Assembly (NCBI GenBank): GCA_029202545.1 | Contig: CP119311.1 | Location: 558,001-622,000, forward strand | Reading direction: 5' to 3' | Source: Candidatus Pseudobacter hemicellulosilyticus | Lineage (GTDB): Bacteria > Bacteroidota > Bacteroidia > Chitinophagales > Chitinophagaceae | Length of the DNA: 64,000 bases | Shown: positions 33,435-43,700 of the stretch, piece by piece | Numbering within the stretch: position 1 is the first letter of the stretch | How the letters are laid out: each line of letters begins with the position of its first letter | Translations under genes and position numbers: made by a program | The notes under the pieces: model-generated | The model's input: the letters and a program-made list of their open reading frames with translations, nothing else | Databases searched by the model: none | Told to the model about the DNA's origin: nothing

Positions 33435-36400
33435 ATGAAGGATCTCTACTGTTTACTGCTTGCCAGTCTGCTTTTTTGTGCGCCGGCGCTTGCCCAGCGC
33501 GACAGACAAACTGTGCAATTCAGGTCAGGCACTTTGCATGGCGAGCCCAATATCCAGCGCCAGCGCTCAGGAGAATGGCAGCAGCAGGTCCGCTACCGGG
33601 ATCACCAGTACGTATTATTGCGGTTCAGCACACTGCCCAATGCCCGCCAGCGCCAGGAGCTGGCACAGCAGGGCGTTCAGCTGTTTGATTATATTCCCGG
33701 TAATGCCTTTTATGCTGAACTGCCCGACCAGCTTGCTTTCCGCAGTCTTGAAAAATACGCCGTAGACGGCGTGTTCAATACCCGCCCCGCACTGAAATTA
33801 TCCAAAGCCCTGCAGGAGCCCGCCAGTCCCGGCATCACCGGCCCTGGTCAGTACTTTGCCGTACACTATTTCGGCAGCCTGCCGGCAGCTGAGATCATCA
33901 GCGCCCTGCTGGCAGCAGGCGCCCGTCTCAGCGATCAGTCCATCAAACTGGAAAAAGCCATCCTGATCCAGGCCGATACTTCGGTACTGCAACGGATAGC
34001 AGCCCTGCCCTTTGTCAGTTATGTCCATGAGCAAACGATCAGGGACCAGCCACTGAACAATAGGAACCGGCAGGCCTATGGCGCCGCAGCCCTGGGAATG
34101 ACCACCGGACGTAATCTCCAGGGAAGAGGCGTGACCATCGGCATCGGCGACCAGGGCGAGCCCAACCACCTGGACATAGCCAGCCGGCTGATCAACCGCA
34201 ACCCCAATACACCGGATTTCCATGGCCTCCATACAGGCGGCACTGTTTCCGGCGCAGGCCACCTCAATCCCCTGTACAAGGGAATGGCGCCGCGCTCCAC
34301 CCTGGTCAGTAACTATTTCAGCAATATCCTCATCAACACCCCCCTCTACGTCAGTGAATACGGCATGGTGCTGACCAATAACTCCTATGAGTCCAGCTCC
34401 GCAGGCTGTATCGGGACCGGTGTTTATGACGCCCTCAGTAATTATGTGGACGCCCAGCTGTACAATGATGAAGAACTGCTCCACGTATTTGCTTCTGGTA
34501 ACAGCGGCAATTCCACCTGCTATACCTATCCCGCTTCCTTCCATACCGTACGCTCCGGTTTTCAAAGCAGCAAAAATGCGCTGATAGTAGGCAATATCAA
34601 TTCTATGGATGATGTTATTGCCGCCAACTCCAGTTGCGGGCCTGTTGATGATGGCCGTATCAAACCGGAACTGGTAGCCGGCGGCGTTAATGTCTGGTCC
34701 ACCTCTTTCGGAAATACCTATGCGAACAACTCAGGCACCAGCATGTCAGCACCTACTGTAACCGGTACGCTGGCCCTGCTGGTAGAGCGCTATCGGCAGC
34801 TGCATGGCGGCGCCAATCCGCCTGCCGCACTGATCAAGGCAGCCGCCTGTAATTCGGCTGAGGATATGGGTAATCCGGGACCTGACTATACATTTGGCTT
34901 CGGCAGGCTTAATGCCGTGAGTGCCGTGGAGACACTGGAAGAGAACCGCTATTTCCTTGGCAGTGTTGGCCCGGGGCCCGGCATCACCCATACCATTCCT
35001 GCCGGCCCTCCCGGCGCCAGCCGCCTGAAGGTCATGCTGTACTGGACCGATGCACCGGCCAACCCGGGCGCAGCCCTGGCCCTGGTCAATAACCTGGACC
35101 TTACCGTTACCGGTACGGATGCCTTCCAGCACCGGCCGCTGATCCTGAATCCCGATCCGGCCTTTGTTGATGCGGATGCAGCGGAAGGAGTGGACAACCT
35201 GAACAATATTGAACAGGTAGTGATCAATAACCTGCCAGCCGGCCCCTTTACTGTCCGGGTAACAGGCAGCGCTGTTCCTTCGGGCGCACAGCAATACGTG
35301 GTGGTATACCAGTGGCTGCAGCCATCGGTCAGACTGGGCTATCCCCTCGGGGCAGAGACCCTGGTACCCGGTGAAACAGAATATATCCGCTGGGAAGCCT
35401 ATAATGCCGGCAATAGCGGGTTCACCCTGGAATACTCCGCTGATAACGGCGGCTCCTGGAATACTATCAGCAATACTGTGCCGGCGGCAGACCGCCGCCT
35501 TGCCTGGACAGTCCCCAATATCATTTCTACTGAAGTGCTTGTCCGGGTAACCAGCAATAGCGCGGGGTATACGGACCAGAGCAGCCAGCGCTTTACCATA
35601 CTGGATACCAACCGGGTCACTATGACCAGGCCCTGTCCCGGATTTGTACAGCTCAACTGGTCAGCTGTTGATGGCGCCAGCTCCTATGATGTGCTGCAGC
35701 TGATCAATGACAGCATGGTGGTCATAGCCAATGTCACCGGCACCAGCTACCTGGTTTCAGGTTTATTGAAAAACGGGACCGGTTACTGGTTTGCCTGCAG
35801 GCCACTGATCGGCACAGCACCCGGCAGACAGTCAAGCGCTATTATCGCCATTCCCAATACCGGCAACTGCAATACCGCCGCATTCAGGTATGATCTGGCG
35901 CCGGAACTCTTGCTGGCGCCGGTAACAGGGAGGACCTATACCCGCAACGAGCCGGGACTGGTAAAGCCAAAGGTCCGCATTTCCAATGCCGGCCCATCAG
36001 CCATCAATACCGCTTTTACAGTTTCCTACCAGGTGAACAATGGGTCTGTTGTGACCGAAACGGCTAACCTGCCCATTGCTATCCGGTCCAATGCAGACTA
36101 TACCTTTTTACAGCCCTACGATTTTTCTGCGCCTGGCGATTACAGTATCCGTTGCTGGGTAGATCTTGACCTTGACCCATTCCCAGCCAATGACACCCTG
36201 CTTGTGCTGGTCAAACACCTGGAAAATGAACCGGTACTACTGAACCCTTCCGTAGTTGAAGGATTTGAAACGGTACAGGACAGCAGTTATAGCAGGCTGA
36301 TCCAGGGCTTCCCGGGACTGGACCGGATGGATTTCAATGCCAGTAACAATAATGGCAGGGCCCGTTTTTTTGTGAATAATGGTTTTGCACGCAGCGGTCA

Positions 36401-38735
36401 GCAGGCGCTTATCCTGGACCAGAGAACAAAATCCACCACTATCAATGCCGATAGCGCCACTGTTACCTTTAATTTCTCCAACTATTCAGACAGCGATCAG
36501 CTCTGGCTGGATCTTTACTACCGTAATCATGGTATCAACTTTGTGGCGCCCGGCAATGCCGTCTGGGTCCGCGGTAATGATACGGCCAGCTGGATCAATG
36601 TTTTCAATATGCCGATAGAACCGGAGAATTTTGGCATTTACCGCATGGTCAAGGCCATCAATATCAGCCAGGCCCTGGCCACAGCCAATCCGGCGCAGTC
36701 CGTCAGCAGCAGTTTCCAGCTCTGTTTTGGCCAGCAGGGATATACTTCTGCAGCATCTGTAATGCCCCTGGACAGCCTGGAAGACGGTATCAGCTATGAC
36801 GATGTCATTATTACGCGGGCCGTCAATGACGTCAGCGTGAGCGCCATCCTGAGCCCTGCCACTACAGGCGTCTGCAGCCTCGGCAACAACGAGGCCATCA
36901 CCCTGGAGCTCAACAATTACAGCAGCAGCACCCTGAATAATGTGGCCGTATCCTATAAGCTGAACGGTACAGTGGTGACAGAAACCATCTCCCTGTCGCC
37001 CGGCACGGCAATCCCCTTCACCTTCTCCGGACGGGTCAATCTCTCCGCCTTCCGGCAATACAACCTGCAGGCATGGGTTCACTACCCTACTGACAATTAC
37101 CGGAATAATGATACGGTTCCCGAGATCGTTTTCCATACCACCCCGCTGGTCAGCAGTTTCCCCTACCTGGAAGGCTTTGAGCAGGACAATGGGCATTGGT
37201 ATACTATGGGCAAGGCCAGCAGCTGGGTCCGGGGCAAGCCGGAGAAAAGCATCATCAACAAAGCCGCCAATGGCGATAATGCCTGGACCACCGGGCTGCT
37301 GGGCGGCTATAACGACAATGAGCAATCGTACCTGTACTCTCCCTGCTTTAACCTGAGCGGCCTCAGCCACCCCGTATTGTCCTTCAGTCATATTTTCCAG
37401 CTGGAAGACAATTGCGATTGCGATTACCACTGGGTGGAATACAGTACCGATGATGTTACCTGGACCAGTCTGGGACTGGTTGGCCAGGGTACCAACTGGT
37501 ACAACTACGCCCCTGCACGCTGGCGGCTGTCCAAACCCAACTGGCATGTAGCCAGCATAGCTATTCCTGTTACCGCACCCAGGGTCCGCTTCCGCTTTGT
37601 GATGAGCAGCGATATCGGCGGCACCCGCGAAGGCGTGGGCATTGATGATATCCATGTTTTTGATCAGACCGTTATCTATACCGGCTCCGAGATAGCCGCC
37701 GGCCTGCTGACAAACACCGTGAATGGTAACAGCTGGCAGCATTTTGACATGGCCGGTCAGCGGCTCCTGTCCATCCAGCCGCAGGGCCAGGACCTGGGCA
37801 CGGTGGAGGTGCAGGCCTATTTCAATACAGATCCTGTCCGCGTCCATCATAACCAGTATTACCTGGACCGCAACCTGGTGGTCAAAGCCAGCACCCCGCC
37901 CACCGGCAATGTACGGGTACGCTATTATTTTACAGAGGCTGAAATGAACCGCCTGCTCAATGCCAGCGGCTGCATGCCCTGTAACAAACCGGCGGACGCC
38001 TATGAAACCGGCGTTACCCAATATAGCGGCATCAATGAGAACAGTACGCTGGATGACAATGCCAGCACAGGTTACCGGTTCTTACTGCCCCGTACAAACG
38101 TGCAGATCATCCCCTTCTTTAATGGCTACTATGCTGAGTTCACCGTTAACCGCTTTTCTGAGTTCTGGATCAATGGCGGCGGCCCGGACGTTCCCCTGCC
38201 GGTAACCCTGAGTTCCTTTACAGCTACCCGTAATGGCGGCAGCACCCTGCTGCAATGGAGTACGGCGCAGGAAAGCAACAGCCAGCTGTTCATCATTGAA
38301 AAGAGCCTGGATGGGCAACTGTTCACGGCCATCGGCACCCTGCCCGCAGCCGGCAACAGCAACCAGCCCCTGGAGTACCAGTTCACTGATCCGCAGCTCC
38401 GGCCCGGCACCAGCTACTACCGGTTGAATATGGTAGATCTTGACGGCAGCCACCGCTTTTCCCCTGTCCGCACTATACAAATGGAGGACGACCCCTTCCT
38501 GCTTCGTTACTATCCTAACCCCGTAGTCAACGGCCGGCTGACCCTTGAAACAGGGGCCGATGCGTACCGGGTGGAACTCACAGATATGCAGGGCAGGCTG
38601 CTGATGACCCTGCCGGTACGGGGCCGGACCCAACAGCTTTCACTCCCGGCCATCAGCAAAGGCGCCTACCTGCTTACGGCATATACAACCGCAGGGAAAA
38701 AAACAGTCAAAATTGTAGTGGGCAAAGAAAGATGA
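33435..38735 (+). CDS. T9SS-secreted subtilisin-like (S8) serine peptidase with type A sorting domain
   Basis: Very large exported protein of 1766 residues. Signal peptide (about 1-21, ending PALAQ), N-terminal pro-like region, S8 peptidase domain (about 205-500) with catalytic Asp in TIGIGDQGEPNH (near 238), His in GLHTGGTVSGAGH (near 266) and Ser in NNSGTSMSAPTVTG (near 436). Then come a P/beta-sandwich domain, a fibronectin-like segment and several CARDB/MAM-like beta domains. The last 80 residues (RYYPNPVVNGRLTLE to TVKIVVGKER) are a type A T9SS sorting domain, so the PorU/PorV system encoded in this window can export it. Its physiological substrate is unknown. Transcribed divergently from cysH. 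Confidence 0.92.
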   Translation: MKDLYCLLLASLLFCAPALAQRDRQTVQFRSGTLHGEPNIQRQRSGEWQQQVRYRDHQYVLLRFSTLPNARQRQELAQQGVQLFDYIPGNAFYAELPDQLAFRSLEKYAVDGVFNTRPALKLSKALQEPASPGITGPGQYFAVHYFGSLPAAEIISALLAAGARLSDQSIKLEKAILIQADTSVLQRIAALPFVSYVHEQTIRDQPLNNRNRQAYGAAALGMTTGRNLQGRGVTIGIGDQGEPNHLDIASRLINRNPNTPDFHGLHTGGTVSGAGHLNPLYKGMAPRSTLVSNYFSNILINTPLYVSEYGMVLTNNSYESSSAGCIGTGVYDALSNYVDAQLYNDEELLHVFASGNSGNSTCYTYPASFHTVRSGFQSSKNALIVGNINSMDDVIAANSSCGPVDDGRIKPELVAGGVNVWSTSFGNTYANNSGTSMSAPTVTGTLALLVERYRQLHGGANPPAALIKAAACNSAEDMGNPGPDYTFGFGRLNAVSAVETLEENRYFLGSVGPGPGITHTIPAGPPGASRLKVMLYWTDAPANPGAALALVNNLDLTVTGTDAFQHRPLILNPDPAFVDADAAEGVDNLNNIEQVVINNLPAGPFTVRVTGSAVPSGAQQYVVVYQWLQPSVRLGYPLGAETLVPGETEYIRWEAYNAGNSGFTLEYSADNGGSWNTISNTVPAADRRLAWTVPNIISTEVLVRVTSNSAGYTDQSSQRFTILDTNRVTMTRPCPGFVQLNWSAVDGASSYDVLQLINDSMVVIANVTGTSYLVSGLLKNGTGYWFACRPLIGTAPGRQSSAIIAIPNTGNCNTAAFRYDLAPELLLAPVTGRTYTRNEPGLVKPKVRISNAGPSAINTAFTVSYQVNNGSVVTETANLPIAIRSNADYTFLQPYDFSAPGDYSIRCWVDLDLDPFPANDTLLVLVKHLENEPVLLNPSVVEGFETVQDSSYSRLIQGFPGLDRMDFNASNNNGRARFFVNNGFARSGQQALILDQRTKSTTINADSATVTFNFSNYSDSDQLWLDLYYRNHGINFVAPGNAVWVRGNDTASWINVFNMPIEPENFGIYRMVKAINISQALATANPAQSVSSSFQLCFGQQGYTSAASVMPLDSLEDGISYDDVIITRAVNDVSVSAILSPATTGVCSLGNNEAITLELNNYSSSTLNNVAVSYKLNGTVVTETISLSPGTAIPFTFSGRVNLSAFRQYNLQAWVHYPTDNYRNNDTVPEIVFHTTPLVSSFPYLEGFEQDNGHWYTMGKASSWVRGKPEKSIINKAANGDNAWTTGLLGGYNDNEQSYLYSPCFNLSGLSHPVLSFSHIFQLEDNCDCDYHWVEYSTDDVTWTSLGLVGQGTNWYNYAPARWRLSKPNWHVASIAIPVTAPRVRFRFVMSSDIGGTREGVGIDDIHVFDQTVIYTGSEIAAGLLTNTVNGNSWQHFDMAGQRLLSIQPQGQDLGTVEVQAYFNTDPVRVHHNQYYLDRNLVVKASTPPTGNVRVRYYFTEAEMNRLLNASGCMPCNKPADAYETGVTQYSGINENSTLDDNASTGYRFLLPRTNVQIIPFFNGYYAEFTVNRFSEFWINGGGPDVPLPVTLSSFTATRNGGSTLLQWSTAQESNSQLFIIEKSLDGQLFTAIGTLPAAGNSNQPLEYQFTDPQLRPGTSYYRLNMVDLDGSHRFSPVRTIQMEDDPFLLRYYPNPVVNGRLTLETGADAYRVELTDMQGRLLMTLPVRGRTQQLSLPAISKGAYLLTAYTTAGKKTVKIVVGKER

Positions 38736-38746
38736 TCTTTTTAAAT

Positions 38747-38754
38747 TAAGTTTG
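38747..38754 (+). promoter_or_regulatory. Candidate -7 box for the sigma factor gene (TAAGTTTG)
   Basis: TAAGTTTG matches TAnnTTTG exactly in the 29-nt gap between the subtilase and the ECF sigma gene, ending 10 nt before the GTG start. No good -33 element is seen. Confidence 0.4.
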
Positions 38755-38764
38755 TCACTTCCTT

Positions 38765-39370
38765 GTGAGCGTACCAGCACAAGATATAACCCCACTCATC
38801 AACGACTTCCACCAGGAGAAGCGCGAAGCCGAGAATTCCATCTTCGAGGAATTTTTCAGGCCTATGTGCCTGGTGGCTTTCAGGATCACGGAAGAACTGC
38901 CCGTGGCCGAGGATATTGTTGCAGAAACCTTCCTCAAACTGTTCAACCGCCGCCGTGAATTCCAGTCGCTGGACAATATCAAAGCCTTTCTCTTTGTCAG
39001 CGTCCGCAACGCCAGCATCACCTATAAAGCTACCCGCAGCCGTCACCGGGCCGCACACCTGCAGATAGCGCAGACCCTCACCGATCCGGCAGAGATCCCC
39101 CCCGCCATCCGCCTGGAATTCCTGGAAGCCGAGCTGCTGCACCTTATTTACCGGGAAATGGACAACCTGCCCGACAAATGCCGGGAAGTATTCCGGCTGA
39201 TCTACCTGGAAGGGCTGGGCACTGACCAGATAGCAGCGCAAATGGGCATCAGCCCGCAGACCGTCCGCACCCAGAAGGCCCGGGCCCTGCAACTCCTGAA
39301 AGCTGGGGTGCTGACCAATAATCCCTGGCTGCTTCCTGCCCTTTTCAGCGGGTGGTTTACCTTTTTTTAA
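38765..39370 (+). CDS. ECF RNA polymerase sigma factor (Bacteroidetes FecI-like)
   Basis: Sigma factor of 201 residues. Region 2 is seen around FRITEELPVAEDIVAETFLKLFNRRREF (about 38-65) and region 4 with a helix-turn-helix around LPDKCREVFRLIYLEGLGTDQIAAQMGISPQTVRTQKARALQLL (about 138-180). The open frame begins with GTG, and no ATG lies near the N-terminus, so GTG is the likely start. The next gene is a FecR anti-sigma factor and then a SusC receptor, the standard layout in which substrate binding outside the cell releases the sigma to activate the transporter operon. Confidence 0.93.
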   Translation: MSVPAQDITPLINDFHQEKREAENSIFEEFFRPMCLVAFRITEELPVAEDIVAETFLKLFNRRREFQSLDNIKAFLFVSVRNASITYKATRSRHRAAHLQIAQTLTDPAEIPPAIRLEFLEAELLHLIYREMDNLPDKCREVFRLIYLEGLGTDQIAAQMGISPQTVRTQKARALQLLKAGVLTNNPWLLPALFSGWFTFF

Positions 39371-39436
39371 AAATAATTTAGCATTTCTTTGGATGAACGG
39401 ACAGGTTGTGCGTCTTACATCAAAGCAACTCCTCCC

Positions 39437-40657
39437 ATGTTATCTCCATTGTCTATACAGGTCATCCTGGAAAAATACCTGCATGCCCCATTGAATGAGG
39501 CCGAGCAGGCTGTTTTGCAGCAATGGCTGGCCGCGTCAGCGGACAACCAGGCCCTGTTTGACCGGATCAACAAGGAGGACTATGTCCGGGAATCCCTGCA
39601 GCAGCTGGACCAGTTCAATGCAGCAAGGATCCTGCAGAAAATAGACCAGGGCCGGGAACAGGCAGCCGTAGTATATCCGGCTGATCTTTCCAGGCGGAAA
39701 ATGGGATGGGCGGCAGCGGTATTGCTGGCTGCATTGGGGGGCGCCAGTTTCCTGCTGGCCAGGATCGGCAACCAACCCTCAGCCAACAACCCTATTGCAC
39801 AGAACGGCGCCATGAATATTGCGCCCGGGAAAGAAGGCGCCATACTGACCCTGTCAGACGGCAGCACCATGGTGCTGGACAGCCTGGGCCAGGGAACTAT
39901 CACCACACAGGGCAATACCCATGTGGTGCTGAAGAATGGACAGCTGTCCTATGAAAAGGACCATGGACTGGCAGGCGCAACGCAGGAGCCTTTCTACAAT
40001 ACCATGAGCACCCCAAGGGGCAGGCAGTACCAGGTAGTACTTCCCGATGGTAGCAGGGTATGGCTCAATGCAGCCTCCAGCATCACTTTCCCAACGGCTT
40101 TCACCGGCGGTGAACGAAGGGTGCGCGTGAGTGGTGAAGCCTATTTCGAGATCAAAGCTGATCCCAGGAACCCTTTCCGGGTAGAGATGCAGGAACAGGT
40201 AGTGGAAGTGCTGGGGACAAGCTTTAATATCAATGGATACTCCGATGAAACAACCATAAAGACCACCCTGCTGGATGGCAGTGTCAGACTGACCTCCGGC
40301 AATGGCGCTAAGCCCGCTGTACTGCTGAGACCCGGTGAACAGGCCGGCCTGCAGAAACCTCTTGCCAATGCCAATCCGTTCACTGTGTCGGAAGCGGACC
40401 TGGAAGAAGTAATGGCCTGGAAAAATGGCGTCTTCTCCTTCCACGAGGCCGATATCCGGACCGTAATGCGCCAGATTGAACGCTGGTATGATATCCGCGT
40501 AGACTACCGCGGAACCGTACCCCAGGACCGCTTCAGCGGTAAAGTTTCCCGGTCTGCCAACCTTTCACAGGTTTTACGCATCCTGGAACTGAGTGAAGTC
40601 AACTTCCACCTGGATGGCAACACATTGATTGTTACCCCACCCCAGGATCGCGGCTGA
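39437..40657 (+). CDS. FecR family anti-sigma factor
   Basis: Inner-membrane anti-sigma factor of 406 residues. The N-terminal cytoplasmic part (about 1-85) binds the sigma, a single membrane segment (MGWAAAVLLAALGGASFLLA, about 88-107) follows, and the periplasmic part has the FecR domain (MSTPRGRQYQVVLPDGSRVWLNAASS, EAYFEIKADPRNPFRVE, VLGTSFNINGYSDE) and a DUF4974 end (FSGKVSRSANLSQVLRILELSEVNFHLDG). The ATG at 39437 is preferred over the longer frame because it starts in the right place for the family. It lies 66 nt after the sigma gene and 121 nt before the receptor. Confidence 0.93.
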   Translation: MLSPLSIQVILEKYLHAPLNEAEQAVLQQWLAASADNQALFDRINKEDYVRESLQQLDQFNAARILQKIDQGREQAAVVYPADLSRRKMGWAAAVLLAALGGASFLLARIGNQPSANNPIAQNGAMNIAPGKEGAILTLSDGSTMVLDSLGQGTITTQGNTHVVLKNGQLSYEKDHGLAGATQEPFYNTMSTPRGRQYQVVLPDGSRVWLNAASSITFPTAFTGGERRVRVSGEAYFEIKADPRNPFRVEMQEQVVEVLGTSFNINGYSDETTIKTTLLDGSVRLTSGNGAKPAVLLRPGEQAGLQKPLANANPFTVSEADLEEVMAWKNGVFSFHEADIRTVMRQIERWYDIRVDYRGTVPQDRFSGKVSRSANLSQVLRILELSEVNFHLDGNTLIVTPPQDRG

Positions 40658-40778
40658 ACCAACCGCTCCTGGTGGATTTAACCGATTCGTTCTTATACGT
40701 TATAACTTTTTGACCTGGCATCCTTCCGGAAGCAGGAAGGGTGTGTATTATTCTAAAATTTAACCAAACAACTGCTGT

Positions 40779-43700
40779 ATGCATTCATTGCGTTCAGGCC
40801 TGTCGCCCGCTGTCCTACAACAGCCGGACGGCGCCGTCACACGAGAAAAATCTACTACCGCAGCCATCCCGGCCCGCAGGCTGCTTGCAACACTCTTCAC
40901 CCTGTTATTGATGACAGGCACCCTGATTGGTAACGCCCGCGTGTATACGCAGACTATCAACCTGTCCAAAAAGAATGCTTCCCTCCAGGAAGTGTTCAGG
41001 GAGATAGAAAAACAAAGCGGCTACCAGTTCTTTTACAATGAGCGGCTGCTCAACGACGCCAAAAAGGTGAACATCACCGTAAAGGACGCCACCCTGGTAC
41101 AGGCCCTGGACGCCTGCTTTATGCGTCAGCCCTTTACCTATGCCATCGTTGACAAGACCATTGTTGTAAAGAAAAAAGAAGAATCCACTCCTTCCGGCCC
41201 GCTGCTCAGCTTTGCAGTAGAAAGCCAGGAAGCCTTCCTGGACCTGATCGGCACGGTGGTAGACGCCACCGGTAAGCCCCTGGCTGGCGCCAGCGTAAAA
41301 GTAAGAGGCACCAATAAAGGCACTTACACCAACGATAAAGGGGAGTTCACCCTGGCCAATGTATCCGCAGGCGCCCTGCTGGAGATCTCATTCCTGGGCC
41401 ATAAGACCAGGGAATACCGCGTTACTGAAAACAGCCGGGTGATCAAGATCACCCTGGAAGAAAGCGCCACCAACCTGGAAGATGTGGTGGTAACAGGTTT
41501 CCAGACCATTGACCGCAAAAAGTTCTCCGGCGCCTCCGTTAAACTGAAAGCGGACGATGTACGCATGGACGGCCAGATAGATGTCAGCCGCATGCTGGAA
41601 GGCCGCGCTGCCGGTGTATCCGTTCAGAACGTATCCGGCACCTTCGGCTCCGCTCCCAAGATCCGCATCCGCGGCGCCACCTCCATCACCGGGGAAAACA
41701 AACCCCTATGGGTAGTGGATGGTGTGGTACTGGAAGAAATTGTCAATATCTCCAACGACCAGCTTTCCAGCGGCGACCCCACAACCCTGCTGGGCTCTGC
41801 TGTGGCCGGTCTGAACGCCAACGATATTGAGACCTTCGATATCCTGAAGGATGCCGCCGCCACCGCCCTGTATGGCGCCCGCGCCATGAACGGCGTAGTG
41901 GTGATCACTACCAAAAAGGGTAAGGTAGGCAAACCCGTGATCAGCTATACCGGCAACTACAGCACCCAGCTGAAACCCAGCTACAGGGATTTCAATATCA
42001 TGGACTCTTACCAGCAGATGAGCGTCTACAGCGATATGTACCAGCGCGGTTTCCTGAACTATTCCGCTGTGGCCAACCGCGCCGATGCCGGTGTATTTGG
42101 GAAAATGACCGAGCTTATTGACAGTTATGACTCCACCAAAGGCGCTTTCGGCCTGCCCAATACACCCGAAGCCAGGGAGGCGTTCCTGATGCGCTACGCC
42201 ACCGCCAATACCGACTGGTTTGATCTGCTGTTCCGCAACCAGCTGATGCAGGAACACTCCCTCAGTCTGTCCAATGGCAACGAAAAATCCCAGAGCTATC
42301 TTTCACTGAGCTATTACGGGGACGATGGCTGGACCATCGCCGACAAAGTAAAAAGGTATACTTTCAACTTCCGCAATACCTATAATGTAAGCGATAAACT
42401 GACCCTGGGTTTCCAGACCCTCAGCTCTTTCCGCCAGCAGCGTGCGCCCGGCGCACTCTCCCGGCAGAGCAACCCGGTGTTTGGTACTTTTGACCGCGAC
42501 TTTGACATCAATCCCTTCAGCTATGCGCTGAATACCAGCCGTACCCTCACGGCCTATGATGAGAATGGCAACCCGGAATATTTCCGCCGCAATTTTGCCC
42601 CCTTCAACATCATCAATGAGCTGGAGAACAATTACATCGACCTCAACATGATCGATATCAAACTCCAGGGCAATATCGGTTACAAGTTCAACAAGAATTT
42701 CCGCTATGAGTTTGTAGGTTCCGTGCGCTATGCCAAATCGAATCAGGAAAGCAATATCACCGAGCATTCCAATATGGCCAACGCCTATCGCGCAGCCGGC
42801 ACCTCCACCATCCGCGCCAATAACCGGTTCCTGTACAAAGACCCGGACAATCCGGCAGCACAACCCGTGGTAGTACTGCCCTACGGTGGTTTCTACAACA
42901 GGGATGAGAATTACCTGAAGAACTATGATATCCGGAACACACTGTACTATAACCAGACCTTCGGTGGCATACACAGCTTCACCGGGGTGGTAGGTCAGCA
43001 GATCCGGTATACCGACCGCCAGAACACCAATCATACCGGTTATGGTTACCAGTATGACCAGGGTGGCGTTCCCTTTGTAGATTACCGGATACTCAAACAA
43101 TCCATTGAGCAGAACTTCCAGTACTACGGCATGCAGAATACCTATGATCGCTTTGCTGCCTTTTATGCCACCGCTGGTTACAGCTTTGATGAGCGTTTCA
43201 ACATAGGGGTCAACGGCCGTTACGATGGCTCCAACAGGCTGGGTAAAACATCTACCGCCCGCTGGCTGCCTACCTGGTCGGTGGACGCCTCCTGGAATAT
43301 AGACCAGGAAGGTTTCTCCAAGAACCTGGACTTCATCAGCTACCTGAAGCTGCGGGCTTCCTACGGCCTCACGGCCAGCCTGGGTACTGCCACCAATGCC
43401 GCCATCGTGCTGCGCAGCGGTATCACCCGCAGGCCTTACCTGGACGAGAAGGAAAATTCCCTCACCCTTGAAGAACTGGAGAATGCCAATCTCACCTGGG
43501 AAAAGCTGCATACCCTCAATATCGGTCTGGACGGCGGCCTGTTCAACAACCGCCTGACCTTTGCTTTGGATGTATTCTTCCGCAATAGCTTTGACCTGAT
43601 CAACTCCATCAAGACCTCCGGTATTGGCGGTCAGTCTGAGAAATCAGCCAATTTTGCCGATATGAGATCGAACGGTTTCGAGATCATGATCGGCGGTACA

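Noticed and set aside
36486..38021. About 510-codon frame antisense to the subtilase gene
   Set aside because: Shadow of a long coding region; no signal peptide, domain or promoter.
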